A DNA stretch of 41,749 bases from contig QHYS01000121.1 of assembly GCA_003223325.1 (NCBI GenBank), positions 9,277 through 51,025 on the forward strand, read 5' to 3'. A program made the position numbers and the translations under genes. Of this stretch, positions 17,591 to 25,232 are shown one piece after another (within the stretch, counting starts at the first letter, position 1; every line of letters begins with the position of its first letter). The notes under the pieces are model-generated. The model ran no database searches and was not told the DNA's origin. It was given only the letters and a program-made list of their open reading frames with translations. Source of the DNA: Acidobacteriota bacterium (GTDB lineage Bacteria > Acidobacteriota > Terriglobia > Acidiferrales > UBA7541).

Positions 17591-18005
17591 CGGAATTCCT
17601 CCCCTGAGGCGCCCAGGCTCAAGGAACCTTTGCACAGGGCAAAACCCTTCCTCGGGCGAAGCTCCTCCCGATCGTGTTTCCGTAAGTTGGCGGCTAGGGT
17701 ATCACAGTCGCGCTGCGGCTTTGTAGACGGCCGCCGTTCGTGGCCGTTCGTGGGCCATGTTCTGCAATCTGCAGTGCCCGGCTCCAGCTTCAGCCCGGCA
17801 TCTTCACTACGCTTCGGCAATCCACTCCCGTTGTCATCCCGAGGTCGCCGGACCGACCGAGAGATTTGCCTTTCGGGGATAAGTCTCATTGTCATTCTGA
17901 GGACCGGCATCATCGGCCCGAAGAATCTCTCTTCAGCCAACCGAAGGAGAGATTCTTCGCTCCGTTTTGAAATGACACGGGACGCGGAAAGGGTCTTCCG
18001 CCTCC
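17591..18005. other. Non-coding stretch with palindromic elements
   Basis: About 415 bases between the NHL gene start and the peptidase fragment, with no credible gene. The segment 17831-17880 starts GTCATCCCGAGG and carries GAGAGATTTGCC, a degenerate half-copy of the dispersed palindrome. The full copy 2 follows at 17890-17977. The remainder (17591-17830) holds the upstream region of the NHL gene, and I see no clear promoter in it. Confidence 0.6.
17890..17977. repeat. Dispersed palindromic element, copy 2
   Basis: Starts TGTCATTCTGAGG, contains CGGCCCGAAGAATCTCTCTTC and GGAGAGATTCTTCGCTCCG, and ends GAAATGACA. It is the nearest relative of copy 1, sharing the core word for word. Confidence 0.85.
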
Positions 18006-18111
18006 TCACCAGATTTTGCGAACCTGGTTAGCGGGCTTCACCATGGCGTCGCCGGCCTGGCAGTCAAACGACTTCGCGAAATCCGGCATGTTCAACAGGG
18101 CGCCCGCGGCG
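18006..18111 (-). pseudogene. Duplicated 3' fragment of an M13 peptidase gene
   Basis: These 106 bases match 18175-18280, the end of the neighbouring M13 peptidase gene, with about six differences and no gaps by eye. Read on the minus strand it encodes AGALLNMPDFAKSFDCQAGD and then AMVKPANQV, ending RKIW and a TGA stop. The intact gene ends CKIW; the C-terminal CxxW of M13 peptidases is conserved, and the copy has Arg in place of that Cys. Nothing upstream of the fragment resembles the rest of the gene. It is a remnant of a partial tandem duplication, or of a second peptidase gene that was mostly deleted. Confidence 0.85.
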
Positions 18112-18174
18112 TCGCGTTCGAAGCACGCGCATAAGCAAGTCACCCTCGCGCCGCGGGCGAAACGGCTTCCGCCA

Positions 18175-20259
18175 TCACCAGATTTTGCAAACCTGGTTGG
18201 CGGGCTTCACCATGGCATCACCGGCCTGGCAGTCAAACGGCTTCGCGAAATCCGGCATGTTCAACAGGGCGCCCGCAGCGCGGAACCGCGGAAGCGGGTG
18301 CGGATCTACCGTGGTCATCATGCGTTCGTACTCTGGTCTGGCGGTCGTACTCCATATCCGGGCGAAGGACAGGAAGAATCGCTGCTCGGCAGTAAAGCCA
18401 TCGATCTTGGCCGGCTCCGGTTTGCCGGCGAGCGTGCGGTCGAAGGCCATGTGCGCGACGGTGAGGCCGCCGAGATCGGCGATGCTCTCGCCCAGCACGA
18501 GCTTGCCGTTTTCGTGCAAGTCGTCCACGACCACGAAGGAATCAAACTGTTTTTCGACGCAGGCGGTGCGTTCCTTGAAATTCTTCAGGTCCTCGGGAGT
18601 CCACCAGTTGTGCAGATTGCCCTGCGCGTCGTATTGCGCGCCCTGATCGTCGAAGCCATGCGTCATTTCATGACCGATCACGGCGCCGATGCCGCCATAG
18701 TTCAGAGCATCGTCAGCGCTGGCATCGAAGAAGGGCGGCTGAAGAATGCCGGCGGGAAAAACGATTTCATTCATGTTGGAATCGTAATAGGCATTAACCG
18801 TTGGTGGGCTCATGCCCCACTCGTTGCGGTCCACGGGCTTATCGATCTTGGCCAGTTCCCGGTGGAACTCGAACGCGCTGCCGCGCTCGAGGTTCAAGAC
18901 ATAGGAATCGCGCGCGACCTGGTAGGCGGAATAATCGCGCCATTTATCCGGATAGCCGATCTTTAGCTTCATGGCGCTGAGCTTGGCAAGCGCCTGTTTG
19001 CGAGTGGGATCGCTCATCCAGGGCAGCGTCTCGATATCGGAACGCAACGCGGCGACGAGATTCCGCACCATCTCGTACGCCCGCGTTTTGGCTTCCGGAG
19101 GAAATACCTTTTCCACGTATTTCTGGCCCAGCGCTTCGCCAAGGTTGCGGTCCGTGGCGTTGACGCAACGCTTCCAGCGCGGCTGAATTTCTTTGGCGCC
19201 GGTGAGGGTGCGGCCGTAGAAATTGAAATTCTCGTCCACGAATTTGCCAGAAAGCGCGGGAGCCGAGGCGCGGATAAGGTGCCAGCGCAGATAAATCTTC
19301 CAGTCGGAAATCGGCACGGATTTCAATTCTTTGTCGAGTACCTGAAAAAACTCGGGCTGACCGACATTGACCGCGTGAATATTGGGGAAGCCCACGTTGC
19401 GAAAGTAGCTGTCCCAGGAAAAATCGGGGGTGAGCGCGCGCAGCCCTGCCGGATCCATCTTGTGGTAATTGGCTTCGGGGTCGCGCCGCTCCACGCGCGT
19501 CTTGGAGGCTTGCGCCATCTGCGTCTCGATGGCCAGGACCGTGCTCGCCTCGGCGGAAGCTTTGTCCGGGGTGTCGCCGGCCAGTTCCATCATTTTCGCG
19601 ATGTGCTGCACGTACTGATCACGAAGCTGCTTGGACTTCTCGTCGTCCTTGGTGTAGTAGTCGCGATCAGGCAGTCCCAAGCCACCCTGCCGGGCCCCTC
19701 CGATTACCTGCTGGCTGTTCTTATCGTCCTGCTCGGACCCGAAGGAGAAAAGCACGCGCGTGCCCTGGCTCTGCAAATGGGCTACTTCGTCCTCAAGCTG
19801 CGCGAGATTACTGATCGCGGGGATGCGCTCCAGTTCCGGCTCGATGGGCTTGAGGCCGGTGGCTTCGATTGCGTCCGTGTTCATGCACGCAGCGTAGAAA
19901 TCGCCGATCTTCTGCTCGATGGAGCCTGGTGTGCTTTTGCTCACGGCGGCGACTTCCAGAATCTGGCGCAGGACTTCCTGATTGTGGCTTTGCAGCGCGT
20001 TGAAGCGGCCCCAGCTGGCGTACTCCGGCTGGATGGGATTGCGCTTGATCCAGCCGCCGGTGGCGTACTGGAAGAAGTCCTGGCAGGGCTTGCAGGTCGC
20101 GTCCAAATCGGCGAGGTCGAAGCCGTGGCCCTCGGAAGCGGAAACGGTTTGTGGAAGCCGCGCCGCACTACCCGTCGGGAACAGGCCTGGGAAGAGGATT
20201 AGTCCCGAAGCCAGAATCATCAGGCCAAAAAGAATGAGTAAAGCTGCGGTCCTTCGCAT
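18175..20259 (-). CDS. M13-family (neprilysin-like) metallopeptidase
   Basis: 694 residues with an N-terminal hydrophobic segment (ALLILFGLMILASGLILFP), so it is exported or membrane-anchored on the periplasmic side. The opening DLDATCKPCQDFFQYATGGW is the standard M13 start. The catalytic domain contains NAYYDSNMNEIVFPAGIL, the zinc motif GHEMTHGFDDQG near residue 530 (both His plus the catalytic Glu), and GESIADLGG with the third zinc ligand Glu and its supporting Asp. It ends CKIW, the family's CxxW tail. Length is usual for the family. It hydrolyses peptides, probably in nutrient or signal-peptide turnover. A duplicated piece of its 3' end lies 64 bases further downstream. Confidence 0.95.
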   Translation of the reverse strand: MRRTAALLILFGLMILASGLILFPGLFPTGSAARLPQTVSASEGHGFDLADLDATCKPCQDFFQYATGGWIKRNPIQPEYASWGRFNALQSHNQEVLRQILEVAAVSKSTPGSIEQKIGDFYAACMNTDAIEATGLKPIEPELERIPAISNLAQLEDEVAHLQSQGTRVLFSFGSEQDDKNSQQVIGGARQGGLGLPDRDYYTKDDEKSKQLRDQYVQHIAKMMELAGDTPDKASAEASTVLAIETQMAQASKTRVERRDPEANYHKMDPAGLRALTPDFSWDSYFRNVGFPNIHAVNVGQPEFFQVLDKELKSVPISDWKIYLRWHLIRASAPALSGKFVDENFNFYGRTLTGAKEIQPRWKRCVNATDRNLGEALGQKYVEKVFPPEAKTRAYEMVRNLVAALRSDIETLPWMSDPTRKQALAKLSAMKLKIGYPDKWRDYSAYQVARDSYVLNLERGSAFEFHRELAKIDKPVDRNEWGMSPPTVNAYYDSNMNEIVFPAGILQPPFFDASADDALNYGGIGAVIGHEMTHGFDDQGAQYDAQGNLHNWWTPEDLKNFKERTACVEKQFDSFVVVDDLHENGKLVLGESIADLGGLTVAHMAFDRTLAGKPEPAKIDGFTAEQRFFLSFARIWSTTARPEYERMMTTVDPHPLPRFRAAGALLNMPDFAKPFDCQAGDAMVKPANQVCKIW

Positions 20260-20466
20260 AGCGGCCTCCGGAACGTTCGCGTCCGTTCTAGATACGTGGC
20301 AGTTTCAGAATAGTTGCACGCCTCGCCTGAGTCAAACCGCCGGCGCATTGCCTTCGGCGGCCCGTTACGCTTTGCCGGCTGGGCCAGAGTCCTTGCTAGG
20401 AACCGATACGAAGAGTGTGCGCCGCTTGCGCGAAGGGCCCGGGTGCTACGACCAATGGCGCTTGAG

Positions 20467-20475
20467 TGTTATGAT
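20467..20475 (+). promoter_or_regulatory. Possible extended -10 promoter for the DUF442-like gene
   Basis: TGT directly followed by TATGAT gives an extended -10 element about 48 bases before the ATG at 20523. The hexamer 17 bases upstream is TACGAC, a weak -35, as expected for extended -10 promoters. Confidence 0.35.
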
Positions 20476-20522
20476 CGGCAGGGGCAAATTAAGCTAATAG
20501 AGTTTCGTCGAGGAGGATGGGC

Positions 20523-21065
20523 ATGAGAGCGCATTTCCTGATGGCGGCGGGTTTGCTTGCGGCGGCCTGGATTGCAGTGATGCCGGCGCGGGCCCAAGAG
20601 GTCACCAAGGATAATATTGACGGCATCACCAATTTCCATCGCCTCTCGACCGTCGTGGCATGTTCCGGGGCGATCAAGCCCGAGGTGGTGCCGCAGATCA
20701 AACAGATGGGCTTCGTCTCCATCATCAATCTGCGGGAACCGACCGAGGAGGGCGCGAACATCGAAGGCGAAGGCGCGGCCGCAAAGGCTGAAGGCTTGCG
20801 CTACTACAGCATCCCGTTCAGCGTCATGAACCCTGATCCCGCTGCGGCGGACAAGTTCCTCGACGCCATCACCACGAAGGGCACCGAGCCTGCGTTCATC
20901 CACTGCGCAGGCGGAGGGCGCGCGGCCACCATGTGGTTCATCAAGCGCATGGCGGTGGATCATTGGGACGTGGACCGCGCCGCAAAAGAAGCCACCGACC
21001 TGGGCATGAACAATCCCAAGCTGAAGCAATTCGCTATCGACTACGCGCAGTCCCACAAGCGCTAA
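20523..21065 (+). CDS. Exported DUF442-like (BLH-type) phosphatase
   Basis: 180 residues from the ATG at 20523, which has AGGAGG six bases upstream; the ATG at 20517 abuts the ribosome site and is less likely. The signal peptide (MAAGLLAAAWIAVMPARAQ) implies a periplasmic protein. The body has HRLSTVVACSGAI, MGFVSIINLREPTEEGANIE and the P-loop HCAGGGRAATMW. The Cys-x4-Arg spacing and flanks match the beta-lactamase-hydrolase-like phosphatase group (DUF442), a branch of the dual-specificity phosphatase fold. The nucleophilic Cys and the Arg are both present, so it may be active, though no substrate is known for exported members. It stands alone, divergent from the M13 peptidase gene. Confidence 0.85.
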   Translation: MRAHFLMAAGLLAAAWIAVMPARAQEVTKDNIDGITNFHRLSTVVACSGAIKPEVVPQIKQMGFVSIINLREPTEEGANIEGEGAAAKAEGLRYYSIPFSVMNPDPAAADKFLDAITTKGTEPAFIHCAGGGRAATMWFIKRMAVDHWDVDRAAKEATDLGMNNPKLKQFAIDYAQSHKR

Positions 21066-21141
21066 ACGCTGCTACAAGGGCTGGTTGTGTAGCGGCCGCC
21101 TACAGGGGGTGGGTGGTCGTCGCCTTCGCTAACCGCCCTGC

Positions 21142-21258
21142 TGTGATCCCGAGCCCCGAGTTGCGGGCCGAGGGATCTGCTTTTCACCCCAGCGCCAAAA
21201 GCAGATTCCTCGTCGCGCGTAAGGCGCGAAAATGCAGTTTGCGCTCCTCGGAATGACA
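21142..21258. repeat. Dispersed palindromic element, copy 3
   Basis: Begins TGTGATCCCGAG and ends CTCGGAATGACA. Inner arms GAGGGATCTGCTTTT and AAAAGCAGATTCCTCG form a long hairpin. This copy has the GAGGAATCTGCTTTT type of core rather than GAAGAATCTC. Confidence 0.8.
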
Positions 21259-21273
21259 GCTTCTCGCGCCCAT

Positions 21274-21297
21274 GGCGCCCTGAAGGGCGGCGCTACA
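21274..21297. repeat. Short palindrome of a second family (GTAGCGCC type)
   Basis: GGCGCCCTGAAGGGCGGCGCTACA contains the self-complementary CGCCCTGAAGGGCG. A related sequence, GGCCCTGAAGAGTAGCGCTACA, occurs near 25096-25121 upstream of trpC. Confidence 0.5.
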
Positions 21298-21330
21298 AAT
21301 GCGGCTCCGATGGTGTCGTTCTGACGCGAC

Positions 21331-21360
21331 GCGCGACAAGCCCGCGCCGGCTTGTCGCGC
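21331..21360. terminator. Perfect 12-bp hairpin between convergent genes
   Basis: GCGCGACAAGCC and GGCTTGTCGCGC are exact complements around a six-base loop, followed by TTTAGT. It lies between the ends of the DUF442-like gene and aguA, so it may act as a terminator, though the T-run is short. It could also be one more repetitive palindrome. Confidence 0.45.
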
Positions 21361-21369
21361 TTTAGTAAG

Positions 21370-21474
21370 TGAAGTCGCGTGAAGAATCTCTCTTTTGCTT
21401 CTCTCCGGACAAAATAGGCGAAAAAGAATCAGAGGGATTCTTCGCCCGCCTCGGGCGGACTCCGAACGACCCAA
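21370..21474. repeat. Dispersed palindromic element, copy 4 (degraded)
   Basis: Holds GTGAAGAATCTCTCTTTTGC and, further on, GAGGGATTCTTCGCC, with a final CTCCGAACGAC in place of the usual GGAATGAC. The outer end is missing on the left side. Confidence 0.6.
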
Positions 21475-21488
21475 GTAACCATCGCCAT

Positions 21489-22655
21489 TCAAGCCGGTTG
21501 CTGCTGGGTCATGCAGTGCAAGGTGCCGAGGCCGAGGACCAGATCGCGCGAGGCGATGCCAATCACTTCGCGGTCGGGGAATAGCGCGGCGAGAGTATTG
21601 AGCGCAGCGCAATCGGCAGGGTCGCTGAAGGTGGGAACCAGCACGATTTTGTTGGCGATGTAGAAGTTGGCGTAGCTCGCGGGCAGCCGCTGCCCATCGA
21701 ACCAGACCGGCTGCGGCATGGGCAGCGGGTCGACGCGCAGGGGGCGCCCATCCTGATCTTTCATCTCGCGCAGGCGCGCGAGATTTTCCTGCAAAGGCTC
21801 GAAGTTGGCTTCGGACGGATCGGGTTCCACGACCGTCACCACGGTCGCGGGATTGACGAAGCGCGCGAGATCGTCGACGTGGCCATGCGTATCGTCGCCG
21901 GCAATGCCGCGTCCCAGCCAGAGAATGTTCGTCGCGCCGAGAAAATCGCGAAAGATCGCCTGCCAATTGGCTCGCGCGAAACCTGGATTTCGCGCCTGCT
22001 CGGCACTGAGCAGGCATTCTTCCGTCGTAAGCAGCGAGCCCAGGCCGTTGACCTCAATGCTTCCGCCTTCCAGCACGACGGGGCGGCCACGGTACCGCGG
22101 CTCCCACACGGGCATTTTCAGCTTGAGCAAAACGCGGCGCATGGCGGCGTTGTCTTTCTGCCAGTCGTCGTATTTGGCCCAGGCGTTGAACCGCCACTTC
22201 GTCGCGCCGACGCCGGAAGCATAGACACGAGGATCGGCGCCGGCCGCGCCGCATCTCTTCACGAAAATGGCCCCGAAATCGCGGGTCCAGCCACGATTGG
22301 TAGGCGCGATGAAAAACTCCACCGCGGCAAGATCTGCGCCGCTCTTTTGCAGGATGCGGCGCGCGGCGCGCTCTTCGGCGCGATCCTGCACCAGGATGCG
22401 CACGCGTTCCGCGCGCGCCAGGTGACGCACGATATCGGCATAGACCCAGGGAATCGGCGCGAATTTGCCGGGCCAGTCGGTGCGTTCGTGAGGCCATGCG
22501 AGCCAGGTGGCTTCGTGCGGCTCCCACTCCGCGGGCATGCGGTAGCCGAATGCTACGGGCGCGGCGCCGCCGCGAGCGGTTACCCGCGCGGCGGCTGCGC
22601 GTTCCCGCGGCGCGGGCTCCTGGCGCACAGAAGACTTCGCGCTCCGCGTTTTCAA
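21489..22655 (-). CDS. aguA: Agmatine deiminase
   Basis: Converts agmatine to N-carbamoylputrescine and ammonia, in the route from arginine to putrescine. The conserved start of the domain is FGYRMPAEWEPHEATWLAWP, followed by TNRGWTRDFGA, VLEGGSIEVNG, DDTHGHVDDLARF and, at the end, LGTLHCMTQQQPA, whose Cys is the catalytic nucleophile of the guanidine-modifying fold. The start is uncertain. A TTG at 22655 overlaps the aguB stop (TTGA), a GTG lies at 22628, and the ATG at 22538 is where some homologues begin; none has a strong ribosome site. The frame is open much further upstream, but only because it shadows aguB. The gene follows aguB in a two-gene operon and makes that enzyme's substrate. 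Confidence 0.92.
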   Translation of the reverse strand: MKTRSAKSSVRQEPAPRERAAAARVTARGGAAPVAFGYRMPAEWEPHEATWLAWPHERTDWPGKFAPIPWVYADIVRHLARAERVRILVQDRAEERAARRILQKSGADLAAVEFFIAPTNRGWTRDFGAIFVKRCGAAGADPRVYASGVGATKWRFNAWAKYDDWQKDNAAMRRVLLKLKMPVWEPRYRGRPVVLEGGSIEVNGLGSLLTTEECLLSAEQARNPGFARANWQAIFRDFLGATNILWLGRGIAGDDTHGHVDDLARFVNPATVVTVVEPDPSEANFEPLQENLARLREMKDQDGRPLRVDPLPMPQPVWFDGQRLPASYANFYIANKIVLVPTFSDPADCAALNTLAALFPDREVIGIASRDLVLGLGTLHCMTQQQPA

Positions 22656-23530
22656 CCGAGCCACCGCTCGAGCAGCGGCGCGTACGCGTCGGTGCGGCGA
22701 TCGCGCAGGAAGGGCCAATTGCGCCGCACTTCTTCCATGCGGCGCAGATCGCATTCCACGACCAGCGTCTCCTCTTTGTCGGCTGACGCCTCGGCGATGA
22801 TCTGCCCAAAGGGATCGGCCACGAACGAAGAGCCCCAGAATTCGAGGCCGTTCTCCGGCGGGCCTTCGAAGCCCACACGGTTCACCGCGGCGACGAAAAT
22901 TCCGTTGGCGATGGCATGCGAACGCTGGATCGTTAGCCAGGCGTCGAGTTGAGCCGCGCCGAACTGCTCCTTTTCCGCAGGATGCCAGCCGATGGCCGTG
23001 GGATAAAAAAGAATATTCGCGCCGCGCAGGCTCGAGAGACGCGCGCCTTCCGGATACCACTGGTCCCAGCAGACCAGAGCGCCGATCCTGCCGTACCGCG
23101 TGTTGAAATTGGGAAAGCCCAGATCACCCGGAGTGAAATAGAACTTCTCGTAGTAGAACGGATCGTCAGGGATGTGCATCTTGCGGTAAAGCCCGAGCAG
23201 CGCACCGTCGGCGTCGAGCACGGCGGCGGTGTTGTGATAAAGCCCGGCGGCGCGGCGCTCGAAGATCGACGCGACGATGACCACCCCCAGCTCGCGTGCG
23301 AGCTTGCTGAGCGCTTCCGTGGTGGGGCCGGGAATCGCTTCGGCCAAATCGAAGCGCTCGGCATTTTCTTCGCGGCAAAAATATTGAGTACGAAACAGCT
23401 CCTCGAGGCAAACGATCTGAACGCCGCGCCGGGCCGCTTCGCGGATGCCCTCGATGGTGCGCGCGAGATTTGCGGCGGGGTCGGCGGAGCATTTCCGCTG
23501 CAGCAGCCCGATGGTCAGCTTCTCGATCAT
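22652..23530 (-). CDS. aguB: N-carbamoylputrescine amidohydrolase
   Basis: 292 residues of the nitrilase superfamily. The Glu-Lys-Cys catalytic triad is visible in VCLEELFRTQYF (Glu), GLYRKMHIPDD (Lys) and ALVCWDQWYPEGARL (Cys). DPFYYEKFYFTPGD and AIGWHPAEKEQFG are characteristic of the N-carbamoylputrescine group, which releases putrescine, CO2 and ammonia. It overlaps the start of aguA, and the pair completes agmatine conversion to putrescine. The ATG at 23530 lacks an evident ribosome site. No arginine decarboxylase gene is visible here, so agmatine must come from elsewhere. Confidence 0.93.
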   Translation of the reverse strand: MIEKLTIGLLQRKCSADPAANLARTIEGIREAARRGVQIVCLEELFRTQYFCREENAERFDLAEAIPGPTTEALSKLARELGVVIVASIFERRAAGLYHNTAAVLDADGALLGLYRKMHIPDDPFYYEKFYFTPGDLGFPNFNTRYGRIGALVCWDQWYPEGARLSSLRGANILFYPTAIGWHPAEKEQFGAAQLDAWLTIQRSHAIANGIFVAAVNRVGFEGPPENGLEFWGSSFVADPFGQIIAEASADKEETLVVECDLRRMEEVRRNWPFLRDRRTDAYAPLLERWLG

Positions 23531-23582
23531 GAGAGGAATACTACCATCCCGATTTTGAATCTGCGGAAAAAGTCAATTTTCA

Positions 23583-23664
23583 TGTGATTCTGAACGGAGC
23601 GAAGAATCTCTCCGAGGGAACAAAAACAGAGAGATCCTTCGTCGCCTTGCTCCCCGGAATGACA
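23583..23664. repeat. Dispersed palindromic element, copy 5
   Basis: Begins TGTGATTCTGAACGGAGCGA and ends CCCCGGAATGACA, with inner arms GAAGAATCTCTCC and AGAGAGATCCTTCG. It lies just upstream of aguB. Confidence 0.75.
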
Positions 23665-23707
23665 CGCCCAAAGATTTTTCCGCTCTTTAGCGCCTAAGTC
23701 TGTGGGG

Positions 23708-24433
23708 CTACTTTCGCCCCGAGGCCCTCACCGCGCGGCGTATGCGGCGCAGCACAGCGTCGAACATCGCCGGAGTGAGCCGGCCGGTCTGCGTATTTTG
23801 CTGGCTGGGATGATAGCTGGCGAAAAGATACGGCAGGTCGCCGGGAAGCTTGAACTCGGCGCCATGAGAAAAAATGTAATGGGCGCGCGAGGCCAGCCGC
23901 CCCTGCTTCACCAGCAACCCCAGATAGCTATGAAACGCGATGGCACCGAGCGCCAGCACGGCGCGAGGGCGCAAAATGGCGAGCTCCTCTTCGAGATAGC
24001 ATGCGCAGTTGCGCAACTCCTCCGGCAGCGGCCGATTATCGGGCGGAGCGCAACGCGCGGCAGCCGAGATGTAAGCATCGTGCAGCTCGAAGCCGTCGTT
24101 GGACTTGACCGAAGTCGGCTGATTGGCAAATCCGGCGCGATAGAGCCGCGCGGAGAGAAAATCACCGGAGCGATCGCCCGTGAACATGCGCCCGGTGCGA
24201 TTGGCGCCGTGAGCGGCGGGCGCCAGGCCGACGATAAGCAGCTTGGCGTGCGGATCGCCGAAGCCGGGCACCGGCCGGCCCCAATAGTTCCAGTCGTGAA
24301 AGGCACGGCGCTTACTGCGCGCCACTTCTTCGCGATACTGCACCAGGCGCGGGCATTTGTGGCAGCCGACTACAGCTTCGCGCAGATGCGCGAGGCGCTC
24401 GGCCCCCGATTCGCCGCGGCCCGGCGCAGTCAT
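23708..24433 (-). CDS. Family 5 uracil-DNA glycosylase (UDGb type)
   Basis: 241 residues. It has the family 5 motif GLAPAAHGANRTGRMFTGDR and the second motif HPSQQNTQTGRLT. Cysteines that bind a 4Fe-4S cluster are seen in CHKCP near the N-terminus and in the CAPP and CACYLEEEL regions. Enzymes of this group remove uracil, and often hypoxanthine or other damaged bases, from double-stranded DNA in the cytoplasm. The ATG overlaps the DUF488 stop by four bases (ATGA), so translation is coupled to that gene. A YHPS segment and a basic C-terminal tail (RRIRRAVRASGRK) are consistent with DNA binding. Confidence 0.9.
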   Translation of the reverse strand: MTAPGRGESGAERLAHLREAVVGCHKCPRLVQYREEVARSKRRAFHDWNYWGRPVPGFGDPHAKLLIVGLAPAAHGANRTGRMFTGDRSGDFLSARLYRAGFANQPTSVKSNDGFELHDAYISAAARCAPPDNRPLPEELRNCACYLEEELAILRPRAVLALGAIAFHSYLGLLVKQGRLASRAHYIFSHGAEFKLPGDLPYLFASYHPSQQNTQTGRLTPAMFDAVLRRIRRAVRASGRK

Positions 24434-24822
24434 CCACGCACCCTTTTCGCCGCTCGTCTCCGCTCACGCTTGGGCCTGCGCCTCGCCAGCAAATCGCGCA
24501 ACACAATGGCCTGATTACGCTCCTCATCGCGAGCGGAGAAGACGAGCGTGACGATGCGATGCTCGTGCTCAAGCTGCCTGATGCGCGCTGTCAACTCGGA
24601 CTTACCCCGCAACTCCTCCCGGTAGCGCTTCTGAAATTCGGGCCAGCGTTTGGGATCATGCCCGAACCATTTGCGCAGCGCGGTCGAAGGGCCGATCTCT
24701 TTCAGCCACACAGCAATTTCGGCGCGTTCTTTGGAGACGCCGCGCGGCCAAATGCGGTCCACCAGAATGCGGCAGCCATCGGCGGGCTGCGGGACTTCGT
24801 AAATGCGCTTCAAGGTGATCAC
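24430..24822 (-). CDS. DUF488 family protein
   Basis: 130 residues from a GTG at 24822, where family members normally start: VITLKRIYEVP, then ILVDRIWPRGVSKERAEI, VWLKEIGPSTALRKWFGHDP and VTLVFSARDEERNQAIVLRD. The C-terminus is strongly basic (RRRPKRERRRAAKR). DUF488 is a small cytoplasmic family of unknown biochemical role. The GTG has no ribosome site; TACAAT at 24833-24838 lies ten bases upstream, so a nearly leaderless transcript could start there. However, an ATG at 24942 in the same frame has a perfect GGAGGT seven bases upstream and would add 40 residues, including a hydrophobic stretch (YFFAPTLFAGATIFIAVI). Which start is used cannot be settled here. It is coupled to the uracil-DNA glycosylase. 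Confidence 0.75.
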   Translation of the reverse strand: MITLKRIYEVPQPADGCRILVDRIWPRGVSKERAEIAVWLKEIGPSTALRKWFGHDPKRWPEFQKRYREELRGKSELTARIRQLEHEHRIVTLVFSARDEERNQAIVLRDLLARRRPKRERRRAAKRVRG

Positions 24823-24832
24823 CGCGATGAAA

Positions 24833-24838
24833 ATTGTA
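24833..24838 (-). promoter_or_regulatory. Possible -10 element for a near-leaderless DUF488 transcript
   Basis: TACAAT on the minus strand, ten bases before the GTG at 24822. No good -35 at the usual spacing; TTGCGC lies 19 bases upstream. Confidence 0.3.
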
Positions 24839-24861
24839 GCGCCGGCAAAAAGAGTCGGCGC

Positions 24862-24955
24862 AAAAAAATACCGCCTCCGCAGGAGATCGAGTGGGAAGAA
24901 GGGTCTTACCGCGGAGGCGGTTCCAGTGGACTTTGGCTGCATCCACATTACCTCC
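24862..24955 (-). promoter_or_regulatory. DUF488 leader with ribosome site and terminator-like hairpin
   Basis: Read on the minus strand: GGAGGT (24955-24950), ATG at 24942, then ACCGCCTCCGC (24921-24911) and its exact complement GCGGAGGCGGT (24880-24870) around a 30-base loop, followed by A and seven Ts (24869-24862). This looks like an intrinsic terminator placed inside the leader, upstream of the domain start at 24822. It is a candidate attenuator. The upstream AT-rich stretch at 24957-24990 may hold the promoter. Confidence 0.5.
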
Positions 24956-25159
24956 ACGAATATGTCGTGTAAAGATATATTTGTAGGGCGAGGCCAAGGC
25001 GTAAACTTTCGCCTCTTGCTCGTCGCTCGACTGCCGCGGGGATCTAGACGCAGCAGCGGCTTTAGCGCGGCGTAGCGCACACGGCAATGGTTCGTGCGGC
25101 CCTGAAGAGTAGCGCTACAGGGGTTGGCACGGCGTGCGCCGGTTGCGCCGCGGACCAAA

Positions 25160-25188
25160 TTGACATCGCGCAGGGCGGGGCATAGCAT
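25160..25188 (+). promoter_or_regulatory. Sigma-70-type promoter of the trp/aro cluster
   Basis: TTGACA (25160-25165), a 17-base spacer and TAGCAT (25183-25188). Transcription would start near 25195, which rules out the ATG at 25191 and agrees with the GTG at 25233 as the trpC start. Confidence 0.6.
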
Positions 25189-25232
25189 TCATGGTTTACC
25201 CACGATGCGTTGAAAGCGCCGGAGCCGAGCGC

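Noticed and set aside
19279-20202. A 307-codon plus-strand open frame inside the M13 peptidase gene
   Set aside because: Shadow of the peptidase gene; the peptidase reading has catalytic motifs throughout.
22656-23060. N-terminal extension of agmatine deiminase of about 135 residues
   Set aside because: The extra reading is an out-of-frame copy of the aguB gene, rich in Arg and Ala, not found in the family.
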